From Hyphomicrobiales bacterium (GTDB lineage Bacteria; Pseudomonadota; Alphaproteobacteria; Rhizobiales; Aestuariivirgaceae): DNA of 64,000 nucleotides. Shown here piece by piece: positions 23,871-32,994 of the stretch. The notes beneath the pieces are model-generated. The model was not told the origin of the DNA, made no database searches, and was given only the letters and a program-made list of their open reading frames with translations. The stretch covers positions 1 to 64,000 of the forward strand of contig JANYHN010000029.1 of the NCBI GenBank assembly GCA_025359045.1. Direction: 5' to 3'. Position 1 is the first letter of the stretch. Every line of letters starts with the position of its first letter. Position numbers and translations under genes: made by a program.

Positions 23871-24932
23871 ATGTTTCTGCGGATATGCTTCGCAATCGTT
23901 TTCATGGCATTTGCCCAAACCGGTGCATGGGCCGAAGACGCCTATCTTGATAATCGCAGCTCGGCGGAAGAGCTTGTGCGTTCGCTTTACAATGCTGTGA
24001 ACAATCATGATTTCGCGCGCGCCTATGATTATTTCGCTTCGCCGCCCGCCAAAGACTTTGCGGCATTCCAAGTCGGTTATGAGCATACAGCACGAGTTGA
24101 TGTAATCACGGGGGATGTCAATGGTGATGGAGCAGCAGGATCAACCTATTTTTCTGTGCCGACAATAATCAAGGCTACTGATGATAAGGGGGCCGCGAAA
24201 GTATTTATGGGTTGTTATACAATCAGGCAAGTCAACGGCCCAATCCAAGAGCCGCCTTACCACCCGATGCAAATTGATAAAGGTGCCTTGAAGCCAGCCA
24301 AGCTGGATGATTTTAACACCTATAGTTTGCCCAAATGCGATGGCGCTGCGTCAGAACCAAATAATGATTTGCCGACCATTGACGATGCCAAAGCGCGGTT
24401 TATTGCCGATCAAAATGTGCATTGCCCCAAGGCGCAAGACACGCGCGCAGGACTTAACGAGCCGCAGGTCTATAAAATAAAATATGCCCAAGCTGGTGCT
24501 GCCGTCAATGATCCGCCTACCGAAGTACAACTGTTTTCGTTTGTGTGCATGATGGCGGCTTATAATGAAAATGAGATTTTTTATCTCAGCGATAGTTCTG
24601 GAAAAGAACTTCACCTTTTAAGTTTCGCTGAGCCGCATTTTGAATTCAAGTATCAGGATGAAGAAAGCAGGAAGCTAAAATCAATGAAGTTAGACGGCTT
24701 CACCGCGTCGATTGATCTCGTAAACGCTGAATATGATGAAAAGACAAATTCCATTTCATCTTTCTCGAAATGGCGCGGCCTTGCTGATGCGTCTTCAAAT
24801 GGAACATGGGTGTTTGTGGATGGACAATTTGTGCTAAAAACCTATGATGTCGATCCAACTTACGATGACGAGCAAAATTCAATCTCGGTATTTGTAAATG
24901 GGCAAGACGTATTAAAGCCAGTTGATAATTGA
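23871..24932 (+). CDS. Exported protein with DUF1176-like C-terminal part
   Basis: The 353-residue protein has a signal peptide (LRICFAIVFMAFAQTGAWA, cut near residue 21). A first part of about 130 residues resembles SnoaL/NTF2-like folds (SSAEELVRSLYNAVNNHDFARAYDYF). A second part with PLSFAEPHFEF-like text, WRGLADASSNGTWVF and paired cysteines recalls DUF1176 periplasmic proteins, which have no known function. It follows ssb by 20 bases and may share its transcript. The domain calls are from memory of family patterns and are tentative. Confidence 0.55.
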   Translation: MFLRICFAIVFMAFAQTGAWAEDAYLDNRSSAEELVRSLYNAVNNHDFARAYDYFASPPAKDFAAFQVGYEHTARVDVITGDVNGDGAAGSTYFSVPTIIKATDDKGAAKVFMGCYTIRQVNGPIQEPPYHPMQIDKGALKPAKLDDFNTYSLPKCDGAASEPNNDLPTIDDAKARFIADQNVHCPKAQDTRAGLNEPQVYKIKYAQAGAAVNDPPTEVQLFSFVCMMAAYNENEIFYLSDSSGKELHLLSFAEPHFEFKYQDEESRKLKSMKLDGFTASIDLVNAEYDEKTNSISSFSKWRGLADASSNGTWVFVDGQFVLKTYDVDPTYDDEQNSISVFVNGQDVLKPVDN

Positions 24933-24944
24933 GTGAGCGAACCC

Positions 24945-25304
24945 ATGTCTTTTTTAAACGTTAGAGCTAATTTTAGATTCTTGTCTGTATTTTGTTTTGT
25001 ATGTGCTTACTTGGTTCCGGCCATCGCTGCTGACAAACTGACAGCGGCCGAAATTCGCAAACTCCTCATCGGTACTTATCACGTCAGCGTCGCTGACAGC
25101 GTTACGGCAATTGCTGTGTTTACACCTGGTGGTGGAGTTTCTGTCGTCACCAACAAAGGCGAGAAAGACACTGGACGCTGGAGTTTTTCCGGTAACAAAG
25201 TATGTGTGCAATTCAAGCATTTGCTGGATCATAAAAGCAACTGTTCGTCACTTGTAAATGATGGCGGCGCCATTCGCGGCAACGGTTTTACTGCGCGCAG
25301 GTAG
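24945..25304 (+). CDS. Small exported protein of unknown function
   Basis: The ATG at 24945 gives 119 residues with a signal peptide ending near AIAAD; a GTG at 24933 is the alternative. The mature part starts KLTAAEIRKLLIGTY and has GRWSFSGNKVCVQF and a second cysteine in KSNCSSLV. A similar pattern (KLT-X-A, then G-X-W, then two Cys) occurs in the exported protein at 43915-44244, so the two may be distant paralogues, perhaps of a DUF995-like fold. It follows the preceding exported-protein gene by 12 bases. Confidence 0.6.
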   Translation: MSFLNVRANFRFLSVFCFVCAYLVPAIAADKLTAAEIRKLLIGTYHVSVADSVTAIAVFTPGGGVSVVTNKGEKDTGRWSFSGNKVCVQFKHLLDHKSNCSSLVNDGGAIRGNGFTARR

Positions 25305-25308
25305 CAAA

Positions 25309-25337
25309 CGGAAAACTCCATAATTTCCGCCGTTTTT
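25309..25337 (+). terminator. Probable terminator after the ssb-linked genes
   Basis: CGGAAA (25309-25314) pairs with TTTCCG (25324-25329), followed by CCG and five T. The stem is short, so strength is uncertain. It lies just past the stop at 25304 and 114 bases before gyrA. Confidence 0.5.
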
Positions 25338-25450
25338 GTTGCTCTTGTGGCCCCCAACGACTAGAGTATGACAGGTTGCACGAGTCGTTTTAACGGCGAA
25401 TTTCGCGTATCCCCATCAGTTTAAATTTCATTGGGAATTCAATAGCTTCC

Positions 25451-28165
25451 GTGGCCGATAAAGATAGTGACAATAAGGGCCTTCCGCCCGCCAATCCCAA
25501 TGAGATTTCGCCCATTTCCATCGAAGAGGAAATGCGCAAGAGTTATCTTGACTATGCCATGAGTGTGATCGTGTCTCGTGCGTTGCCAGATGTGCGCGAT
25601 GGTCTGAAACCTGTACATCGCCGCATCCTCTACACGATGTATGAAAATGGTTTTACACCCGATAAGCCCTACAAAAAATCTGCCCGTATCGTGGGTGACG
25701 TCATGGGTAAATATCACCCGCACGGCAACCTTGCGATCTATGATGCAATGGTGCGCATGGCGCAAGATTTCTCGCTGCGTCTGCCGTTGATTGATGGCCA
25801 AGGCAATTTCGGCTCAGTAGATGGTGATCCGCCAGCTGCTGATCGATACACCGAGTCACGCCTCGCCAAATCAGCCATGCCGCTGCTGGATGATCTTGAG
25901 AGTGATACAGTCGATTACACGCTCAATTATTCCAACGAATTCCGCGAGCCATCTGTTTTGCCTGCGAAGTTTCCCAACTTGCTGGTGAATGGTGCAGGCG
26001 GCATTGCCGTAGGCATGGCCACGAACATGGCACCACATAATCTGGGCGAAGTGATTGACGCTACTTTGGCTGTGATCGAAAACCCATCGATCACCATGGA
26101 AGAGTTACTGCCGATTATTCCAGGCCCAGACTTTCCAACAGGAGCAATCATACTCGGCCGCTCCGGTATTAAAAGCGCTTTCAGCACGGGCCGTGGTTCG
26201 ATTGTTATGCGGAGCCGCGTGGAAACTGAAACAATCCGCAAAGATCGTCTTGCTTTAGTTGTCACCGAAATCCCATATCAAACCAACAAATCCACCATGA
26301 TCGAAAAAATCGCCGAAATGGTGCGGGATAAAAAGATCGAAGGCATTTCTGATATTCGTGATGAGAGCTCGCGTGAAGGCATGCGTGTGGTCATCGAGTT
26401 GAAGCGCGATGCAGAGCCTGAAATTGTGCTCAATCAACTCTGGCGTTTCTCGCAGCTGCAAAGCTCGTTCAGCGTCAACAACATCGCTTTAAGCCGTGGC
26501 AAGCCTGAACAGCTCACATTGCTTGACCTGCTCACCACTTTCATTTCTTTCCGCGAAGAAGTCATCACCCGTCGCACAAAGTTCCTGCTGAAAAAAGCCC
26601 GTGACCGTGCGCATGTGTTGGTCGGCCTCGCAATCGCGGTTGCGAACATTGATGAAGTCATACGTCTCATCCGCGCATCGCGTGATGCTTCTGAAGCCCG
26701 CACCGCCTTGATGGCCCGCAATTGGCCGGCAAAAATGTTGGAACCTCTGATCCAACTCATCGCCGATCCGCGTCATAAATTAAATGCTGATGGCACCTAT
26801 AAATTATCTGAAGAGCAAACCCGCGCTATCCTTGATCTGCGTCTACAACGCCTCACGCAATTGGGCTTGGAAGAAATTTCAGCCGAACTCGAAAAACTTG
26901 CCGTCGAAATCAAAGACTATCTCGAAATTTTGGGTTCTCGGGCTCGTGTCCGTTCGATCATCAAAGACGAACTTACGGACGTCAAAACCAATTTCGCCAC
27001 ACCTCGCCGCACTGAAATTATTGAAAATGAAGGCGAAGTTGATGATGAGGATTTGATCCAGCGCGAAGATATGGTCGTTACCGTTTCACACACGGGTTAT
27101 GTGAAGCGCGTGCCACTGTCGGCTTACCGGGCCCAACGCCGCGGCGGCAAGGGCAGGGCAGGCGTGCAAATCAAAGACGAAGATTTCGTCACCAAGCTGT
27201 TCGTTGCCAACACCCACACGCCAATATTGTTTTTCTCTTCACTTGGCATGGTTTACCGTCTCAAAACTTGGCGCTTGCCCATCGGCAATCCAACATCGCG
27301 CGGCAAAGCAATGATCAATCTTTTGCCACTTGCCCAGGGCGAACGCATCACCACGATTATGCCGATGCCCGAAGATCCGGCCACTTGGGCCACCATGAAC
27401 ATCATGTTTGCCACGCGCAGTGGCGATGTGCGCCGTAATGAGCTGACCGAATTTGAAACCATCAACAAGGGTGGCAAAATTGCCATGAAACTTGAAGATG
27501 GCGATATGATTGCAGGTGTCGAAATCTGCACAGATGCAGATGACATCATGCTCACCACCAAGCTGGGCCAGTGCATCCGCTTTGCTGTGGCTGATCTGCG
27601 CGTATTCCAAAGCCGTGGTTCAACGGGGGTTCGCGGTATTAAGCTTGCGGCAGAAGATCACGTGATTTCAATGTCGGTATTGCGCCATGTTGAAGCAACG
27701 ACTGAAGAGCGTGCTGCGTTTATTAAGATGTCTCGCGCTGTGGCAGGTGAAGAAACTGAAGCTGGGCCTTCCGATGAGGAAGTAACAGCCGATGCAAGCA
27801 TCAGCCAAGAACGCTATGCCGAAATGGGCGCTGCAGAACAGGTGGTTCTAACAGTCTCTGCCAACGGTTATGGCAAGCGCACGTCATCCTATGAATACCG
27901 CATCTCAGGTCGCGGCGGCAAAGGCATCACCGCCATGGTGGTGAATGGTCGAAACGGCCCACTTGTTGCGTCATTCCCCGTCGAAGAAAGTGATGAATTG
28001 ATGTTGGTGACAGACGGTGGTCAATTGATCCGTTGCCCCGTCCACGACATCCGAAAGGCCGGCCGCAGTACGCAAGGTGTAACGTTGATTGATACTGCTA
28101 AGGACGAACATGTGGTGTCAGTCGAGCGTATCAGTGAAGAAGAGGCAGGCGAGGGCGAGGAGTAA
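25451..28165 (+). CDS. gyrA: DNA gyrase subunit A (GTG start)
   Basis: The 904-residue protein has the breakage-reunion domain with the catalytic tyrosine (Y133, in DRYTESR) and the C-terminal pinwheel with the GyrA box QRRGGKG (about residue 560), which marks it as GyrA rather than ParC. With GyrB it introduces negative supercoils. In the quinolone-contact helix the sequence is [13 protein letters not shown]94 stands at the position of E. coli Ser83 and D98 at that of Asp87. An extra acidic insert lies around residues 765-790. GTG at 25451 is the only suitable start. Confidence 0.96.
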   Translation: MADKDSDNKGLPPANPNEISPISIEEEMRKSYLDYAMSVIVSRALPDVRDGLKPVHRRILYTMYENGFTPDKPYKKSARIVGDVMGKYHPHGNLAIYDAMVRMAQDFSLRLPLIDGQGNFGSVDGDPPAADRYTESRLAKSAMPLLDDLESDTVDYTLNYSNEFREPSVLPAKFPNLLVNGAGGIAVGMATNMAPHNLGEVIDATLAVIENPSITMEELLPIIPGPDFPTGAIILGRSGIKSAFSTGRGSIVMRSRVETETIRKDRLALVVTEIPYQTNKSTMIEKIAEMVRDKKIEGISDIRDESSREGMRVVIELKRDAEPEIVLNQLWRFSQLQSSFSVNNIALSRGKPEQLTLLDLLTTFISFREEVITRRTKFLLKKARDRAHVLVGLAIAVANIDEVIRLIRASRDASEARTALMARNWPAKMLEPLIQLIADPRHKLNADGTYKLSEEQTRAILDLRLQRLTQLGLEEISAELEKLAVEIKDYLEILGSRARVRSIIKDELTDVKTNFATPRRTEIIENEGEVDDEDLIQREDMVVTVSHTGYVKRVPLSAYRAQRRGGKGRAGVQIKDEDFVTKLFVANTHTPILFFSSLGMVYRLKTWRLPIGNPTSRGKAMINLLPLAQGERITTIMPMPEDPATWATMNIMFATRSGDVRRNELTEFETINKGGKIAMKLEDGDMIAGVEICTDADDIMLTTKLGQCIRFAVADLRVFQSRGSTGVRGIKLAAEDHVISMSVLRHVEATTEERAAFIKMSRAVAGEETEAGPSDEEVTADASISQERYAEMGAAEQVVLTVSANGYGKRTSSYEYRISGRGGKGITAMVVNGRNGPLVASFPVEESDELMLVTDGGQLIRCPVHDIRKAGRSTQGVTLIDTAKDEHVVSVERISEEEAGEGEE

Positions 28166-28167
28166 CC

Positions 28168-29253
28168 TCACCCCTTACAAATATCCTTCAGCGCCAGCCA
28201 TTGCTCATTCGTCAGCGATGGCTTGGCCACCACGCCTGCGGGGAGGGGTTCAATCAACTTCATCCGGTCTTCAGTTCCCGGATGCGTTGAAAATATGCCG
28301 CCCAGCTTTGAAAACGCCGAAGATTTATCGCCACCACCGCCTTCTAGCTTGTTGATCTTTTCAAAAAAACGCTTCAATCCCATTGGGTCAATGGAAGATT
28401 TCACCAATGTATCGCGCGCATAGGCATCAGCTTCAGCCTCTGCCTCACGTGTGAATTTTAAAACGGTGGCCATGAATGCAATATTGGTGGTCATGTCTCC
28501 GCCATTAGAACCTGTAAACACGCTGCCTAAAACCTGCATCCCCGTCAGACGCACCAACTGCGCTTCAGGGTGCCTGTGCGCCACATGGCCGATTTCATGG
28601 GCTAAAACGCCCGCAATCTCATCAGGCCCATCGGCCTTGGCCAAAATTTCGCGCGTCATAATAATTTTACCGCCTGAAACAGCAAAGGCGTTGAGCACCG
28701 GAATATCATAAATATGAACGCTAATTGCTGGCAGATCAGGCTGGCCTAAAGCCAAATTCGTGATCATGGCGCTCAGCGCTGCGTCGCCAGCAGGGCTGTG
28801 GCAAAGCTTGGCCCCTTCTGCCATCGCAGTTTCCATTTGACTGCCCACGCGGTTGCGCCAAGTTTCCGGCAAAATATGCGCCACTTTATCGGGGAGCAGA
28901 ACCATCGCCACATAACCAAATGCGGCCACTGCCACTAGGCCGCCAATCGTCCATCCAAAAATATGAGCAATATCGCGCCCAGAATATCCGCCCTTCAAAT
29001 GAGATGAGCGCGAAACTAGGTTTTTGATAAATGCATCATCACGAATAATGAGACGCGCCCCGGATTTATCTTCGTGTGTCAATCGGTATGGTTGGCCGGT
29101 AGTAGGCGCATCGATGGCATGAAGACCCTTGATGCTCCAAGATGTATAGGGTGTGTCAGTTCCGGAGAAGGTGAGGTTGGTGCCGTCTTCACTTACATCC
29201 ACACTGCGATTACGTGCGGATTCGCCGTCAAAATAGGTAGCAGAAACCACCAT
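28168..29253 (-). CDS. Membrane-anchored M48-family zinc metalloprotease
   Basis: From the ATG at 29253 the protein has 361 residues. A cytosolic N-terminal beta domain (about 1-80, resembling the DUF7092-type domain before M48 peptidases) precedes one membrane segment (101-120). The protease domain has HEIGH at 219-223 as zinc site and a downstream glutamate in REAEAEADAYA. Such Oma1/BepA-like enzymes act in envelope quality control. Its start overlaps the stop of the upstream YjgN-like gene (TGATG), a tight two-gene operon. Confidence 0.87.
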   Translation of the reverse strand: MVVSATYFDGESARNRSVDVSEDGTNLTFSGTDTPYTSWSIKGLHAIDAPTTGQPYRLTHEDKSGARLIIRDDAFIKNLVSRSSHLKGGYSGRDIAHIFGWTIGGLVAVAAFGYVAMVLLPDKVAHILPETWRNRVGSQMETAMAEGAKLCHSPAGDAALSAMITNLALGQPDLPAISVHIYDIPVLNAFAVSGGKIIMTREILAKADGPDEIAGVLAHEIGHVAHRHPEAQLVRLTGMQVLGSVFTGSNGGDMTTNIAFMATVLKFTREAEAEADAYARDTLVKSSIDPMGLKRFFEKINKLEGGGGDKSSAFSKLGGIFSTHPGTEDRMKLIEPLPAGVVAKPSLTNEQWLALKDICKG

Positions 29254-30536
29254 CACCACGCCCCCAAATCAAACGCGTCGGCCAAACCTTCGCCACGCGT
29301 AGGCCTTGCGGCAATCGATTGGCGAATGCGGTTCAGGTCAACCGCACCATCCAGTGTCAATCGTTTAAAAACAAAAGCGATGTTGCGTTGTATAATAATC
29401 GGGCGAGATAGAGCCCACACGCCTTGATAAACGATCAGCACAAAAATTGCCGTCAAAACCGCCACAGCAAAATTTTTATCAACTTCCATCCATATCGACA
29501 AAGTTATGGCTCCGATGGTCAAACCGATCGCCACTGCAACGGCCAAAACGATGATCAACAAATTACCAACTGCCAACCAGATCACATTTGCCGCCGTGGC
29601 ATTGAGTTTGAACTGCGCGCCGTCAAACCTCGTGTAGTTTGCTAATGTGCGCATTTCCTTGGCCGAATAGATCGCCCATAAGGCTGGAATGATCAAAACA
29701 TAACTCAGCACCAGCCCCATGACCCCAACGATGAAAAAGCCTACCAATTGCAATTCGCTAGAATTGGGTTTCGTATCACCTTCAGTTTTAAAAACATGTT
29801 TGAAAGCCTCTTCAAACCCGCTGCCGAACCATTGCGCAATTTCATAGGCGAATAATATACCTCCGCCGATCACCACAAACAGCGTCAAAAACCAGCACAA
29901 CGCATAAGTCGGATAAAGTGGCCCAGCGCGGCCCTTAAATTTAAATGCGGAGTCTCCAAAGCGCATATCGCCAATCATTTGTTCCGACATCACCACATTC
30001 ATCACCGGCGTTGCCCAACCAAACGAAAACCACTTTGCCAAAATACTGCCAAAATAAGTCAGGCTATAAAGCCCGGCAGATCCCGCCATATTGCCTCTGA
30101 TACCACGCCAGTTGGTGCGTGAAAGTTGATAATTGCGTGCCTTATAAAGTGCAAACCCGCCCAGCAGATAGCCTGCAACCGCGAACAGAAAATTTAAACC
30201 TGAAATTGCTGGATGTTGCGGGCCTAAATAGAAACCCAATCCGGCCGTTAGCAACAGCAGCGGCAGAATGAAGATCGCAAAGACCAAAATGAACCCGCGA
30301 AACAAATCGCCGCCCAGCCCAGTGTATTCCAATGGCTCGTCGTTGATGTGAATGCAGCTCCAAATATGTCTGCGCACATTGGTTTTACCCCAAAAATGCC
30401 ATACCGTCAGAGTGATAATCCCCATGCCAAGATTGGTGAACATGATTTTCCACAGACCGGGCCTGTGCACATAGGCGAAGGTTAGTTTTTCAGGAGCAGG
30501 TTCTATTGGCGGCATTTTGGAAGGAGAATCTATCAT
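29253..30536 (-). CDS. YjgN/DUF898 family membrane protein
   Basis: From the ATG at 30536 the product has 427 residues; a downstream ATG (MPPIEPAP) lacks a ribosome site and upstream sequence is not conserved. It has about eight hydrophobic segments and the repeated DUF898 pattern: NVRRHIWSCIHINDEPLEYTG near residue 50 and the later YTRFDGAQFKLNATAANVIW. Function is unknown; genes of this family often pair with an M48 protease as here, which suggests a joint envelope role. Confidence 0.83.
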   Translation of the reverse strand: MIDSPSKMPPIEPAPEKLTFAYVHRPGLWKIMFTNLGMGIITLTVWHFWGKTNVRRHIWSCIHINDEPLEYTGLGGDLFRGFILVFAIFILPLLLLTAGLGFYLGPQHPAISGLNFLFAVAGYLLGGFALYKARNYQLSRTNWRGIRGNMAGSAGLYSLTYFGSILAKWFSFGWATPVMNVVMSEQMIGDMRFGDSAFKFKGRAGPLYPTYALCWFLTLFVVIGGGILFAYEIAQWFGSGFEEAFKHVFKTEGDTKPNSSELQLVGFFIVGVMGLVLSYVLIIPALWAIYSAKEMRTLANYTRFDGAQFKLNATAANVIWLAVGNLLIIVLAVAVAIGLTIGAITLSIWMEVDKNFAVAVLTAIFVLIVYQGVWALSRPIIIQRNIAFVFKRLTLDGAVDLNRIRQSIAARPTRGEGLADAFDLGAW

Positions 30537-30581
30537 CTTACAATATTGGCATACGGCAAGCTGAGAATGAACCCCCTCAAA

Positions 30582-30603
30582 ACTGTTGCAGCAGCGCAAC
30601 AGT
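30582..30603. promoter_or_regulatory. 22-bp dyad upstream of the YjgN-like gene
   Basis: ACTGTTGC (30582-30589) and GCAACAGT (30596-30603) form a perfect inverted repeat around AGCAGC, 46 bases upstream of the YjgN-like start. It could be a regulator site or an RNA hairpin at the 5' end of that operon. The rest of the 310-bp gap to 30848 shows nothing else I can name. Confidence 0.4.
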
Positions 30604-30847
30604 ACTCACTTTTGTGCGCACATCCATTTTGCGCCATGGCATCAACCATCATCTGCCGCAATTAGCTTTTAACTCAATTCTTTTAGATATTTGCGGAACA
30701 GCCGTTTTGGTCAGATCGCTTTAACATTTTGAGTTTAGGTTTAGCCCGTTGGGCGCAAGAATTGATTGATATGGGCATTGGAAAAATCAGAAAAACCGTG
30801 TTGAGCTTTGCCTCTTCGCTGTTTCATTTGTGGGTGTGCCAGCTCCC

Positions 30848-31714
30848 ATGAATTTTGCTCGTTATTTTTATGTCTTCATTGCAGTATTGATACTGTCCAA
30901 TTTTGCATCACCCGCACAAGCTGATGATGCTGGTTCTGTCGGTGATTTCTTCTCCACTTTGCGGCCGCCCAAAATCGAGTTACCGCATATTGATATCGTG
31001 CCCTTCTGGACAGATGATTTAAAGCGCGCGCGCGGCGCTTATGCTGATGGGGATTATCCACAAGCGGCCGAGTATTTCCGCAAATCCTCCGAAGATGGAA
31101 ACATGGTGGCCGATTGGTATTTGGGCCACATATATCGTTTGGGGCAGGGTGTGCCAAAGGATCCAGCCACCGCCTATTCCTATTACAGCCGCGTGGCCGA
31201 AAATTTTGATCCCGACGAACCCGATAAAAACCGCCTGCGCATAGTGATTGATGCGCAGCTGCGGGTGGCCGATTATTTGCGCACTGGCATCAGGGGCGCA
31301 AACCTCAAAGCCAATCCGCAAATGGCGGCCCGCACTTATCTGCGCATCGCCACTTCATACGCCCATCCGCGTGCGCTTTATGGTTTGGGCACCATGAGCA
31401 TAGATGGCGAGGGCATGACCAAGAATCCGTCGCAAGGCCTCAAATGGCTCAACGCCGCCGTGCGCAAACACAGCCCCGATGCCGCCGCTTATCTAGGCGA
31501 ACTTTACCGCACGGGCAGCTATGTGCGCCAAGATGATACGCGCGCTTTGATGTGGTACATCATCGCCAGCCAATCAGCCGTCAAAACTGAAAACCCAATG
31601 ATCTTTGCCAAACTCAACGCCCTGCGCACCGCCAGTACCGAAGAAATCCGCCTCGAAGCCGAAGCTCGCGCCAGAGTGTGGAGCGAACAGAACCCGGTTC
31701 AAGCGGGGGAGTGA
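30848..31714 (+). CDS. exoR: Periplasmic Sel1-repeat protein, ExoR-like
   Basis: From the ATG at 30848 the product has 288 residues with a signal peptide ending near PAQA-D and several Sel1/TPR units, for example ADWYLGHIYRLGQGVPKDPATAYSYYSR and ALYGLGTMSIDGEGMTKNPSQGLKWL. Its layout follows rhizobial ExoR, the periplasmic inhibitor of the ExoS-ChvI two-component system that governs exopolysaccharide and motility. The middle segment RVADYLRTGIRGANLKANPQ matches the ExoR spacer between repeats. No ribosome site is obvious. exoS/chvI are not in the window, so the assignment rests on similarity alone. Confidence 0.68.
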   Translation: MNFARYFYVFIAVLILSNFASPAQADDAGSVGDFFSTLRPPKIELPHIDIVPFWTDDLKRARGAYADGDYPQAAEYFRKSSEDGNMVADWYLGHIYRLGQGVPKDPATAYSYYSRVAENFDPDEPDKNRLRIVIDAQLRVADYLRTGIRGANLKANPQMAARTYLRIATSYAHPRALYGLGTMSIDGEGMTKNPSQGLKWLNAAVRKHSPDAAAYLGELYRTGSYVRQDDTRALMWYIIASQSAVKTENPMIFAKLNALRTASTEEIRLEAEARARVWSEQNPVQAGE

Positions 31715-31856
31715 GTTAGCAAACATAGCGGACAACCATCCCAACGTTCATTTTCATGATCGGTTCAAAACTCATAGTTGGGATATGATTGTGGAGTGTA
31801 GATAATATAGGCAGGTTCACCGTTCGGTGTCAACAGTTATTTCCTAAAAACGGAAT

Positions 31857-32225
31857 TTAGTTTATAGGGCGTTGTAATATATAGATTTCTGCGGCCAGCA
31901 TTCCGGCAATGATTGCTGCCGCTGCCCAATGTTGCAGGGGGCTGAGCCACCACATGTAGCCAGATGCCGCCAAAATGACCACAGTTGCGGCAATCTTGGC
32001 GTTGAGCGGCACAATGCGCCCATCTTGCCAGCCGCGCACATAGGGCCCGAAGGTTTTATGCTCCCGAATTCTATCGCGCATTTCAGGCGATGATTTGCCG
32101 AACGCCCAGGCCGCCACCAGCAGGAACGGCATGGTGATGGGCAGAAATGGGAAAATGATGCCAATGCCCGCCACACCCAAGCTCAGCCAGCCTGCGCCCA
32201 GGAACACGGTTTTCTTTAAATTCAT
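31857..32225 (-). CDS. YbaN/DUF454 family inner-membrane protein
   Basis: The 122-residue protein has an N-terminal hydrophobic hairpin (AGWLSLGVAGIGIIFPFLPITMPFLLVAAWAF) followed by the family motif KSSPEMRDRIREHKTFGPYVRGWQDGR and two further membrane segments. DUF454 proteins are small inner-membrane proteins with no assigned role. It is divergent from the DUF502 gene across 55 bases. Between 31715 and this gene there is an ATCCCAAC/GTTGGGAT inverted repeat (31738-31784) and a small CACCG/CGGTG hairpin (31818-31829) but no gene. Confidence 0.85.
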   Translation of the reverse strand: MNLKKTVFLGAGWLSLGVAGIGIIFPFLPITMPFLLVAAWAFGKSSPEMRDRIREHKTFGPYVRGWQDGRIVPLNAKIAATVVILAASGYMWWLSPLQHWAAAAIIAGMLAAEIYILQRPIN

Positions 32226-32280
32226 GATGTCTGCAAAGCATCTTGCGCATTAACTTGCAAGCCATAGCTCACTCGTGCGA

Positions 32281-32994
32281 ATGAAGGGGATGACCGAAAG
32301 TGACATTCTGCCCCCGAAAAAACAGCCCAAGGTTCTTGGCTTTGCGCGTTTGCGCCGTTATTTCTTTACAGGCTTGGTGATCACAGCGCCCGCCGCTATC
32401 GCCATCTGGGCCACATTGTGGTTTGTGAGTTCATTCGACGGCTTGGTGAAGCCATGGCTGCCATCTTATTATAACCCAGACACCTATTTGCCAATCAAAG
32501 TTCCTGGATTTGGTTTTGTATTCGCGCTGCTCTTCATGACAGCGGTTGGCGCACTGGCCACAAATTTCGTTGGCCGTTATTTTATTGGCTTGTGGGATAA
32601 TCTGCTCAACCACACGCCCGTGGTTCGTTCGATCTACAAAAGTTCAAAGCAAATTTTTGAAACTATTTTTTCAGAGAAGGGTTCGTCGTTTCGCAATGTG
32701 TGTTTGGTGGAATGGCCGCGCAAGGGTGTTTGGTCATTGGCATTTGTATCGCGCGAAATCGACGGCAGTGATGTTGGCCTTGAAGCGGGCAGGGAAATGT
32801 ATTCAATCTATGTGTCCACCACGCCTAACCCCACGGGTGGCTATGTGTTCTTTGCCGATAAAAAAGATGTGCGCATTTTGGACATGTCGGTTGAAGACGG
32901 GCTCAAGATGATTATTTCAATGGGACTCGTGTTTCCGGAAAAAGGCTTATCAAAAGCGGTTGTTGAAAAACTCAGCCGGAAGACAAAAGCTTAA
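32281..32994 (+). CDS. DUF502 family membrane protein
   Basis: About 237 residues with two membrane segments near the N-terminus (FFTGLVITAPAAIAIWATLWFV and FGFVFALLFMTAVGALATNFVG). The DUF502 core follows: HTPVVRSIYKSSKQIFETIF and VCLVEWPRKGVWSLAFVS, then FFADKKDVRILDMSVEDGLKMIISMG. The role is unknown. The start among ATGs at 32281 and 32290 is uncertain. Its 3' end overlaps the recG 3' end by 23 bases in convergent orientation; DUF502-recG-sdhE-mfd is a familiar alphaproteobacterial order. Confidence 0.85.
   Translation: MKGMTESDILPPKKQPKVLGFARLRRYFFTGLVITAPAAIAIWATLWFVSSFDGLVKPWLPSYYNPDTYLPIKVPGFGFVFALLFMTAVGALATNFVGRYFIGLWDNLLNHTPVVRSIYKSSKQIFETIFSEKGSSFRNVCLVEWPRKGVWSLAFVSREIDGSDVGLEAGREMYSIYVSTTPNPTGGYVFFADKKDVRILDMSVEDGLKMIISMGLVFPEKGLSKAVVEKLSRKTKA

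Noticed and set aside
31738-31784. ATCCCAAC/GTTGGGAT inverted repeat as a terminator
   Set aside because: The loop is over 30 bases and no T-tract follows; it may be chance and was only mentioned.
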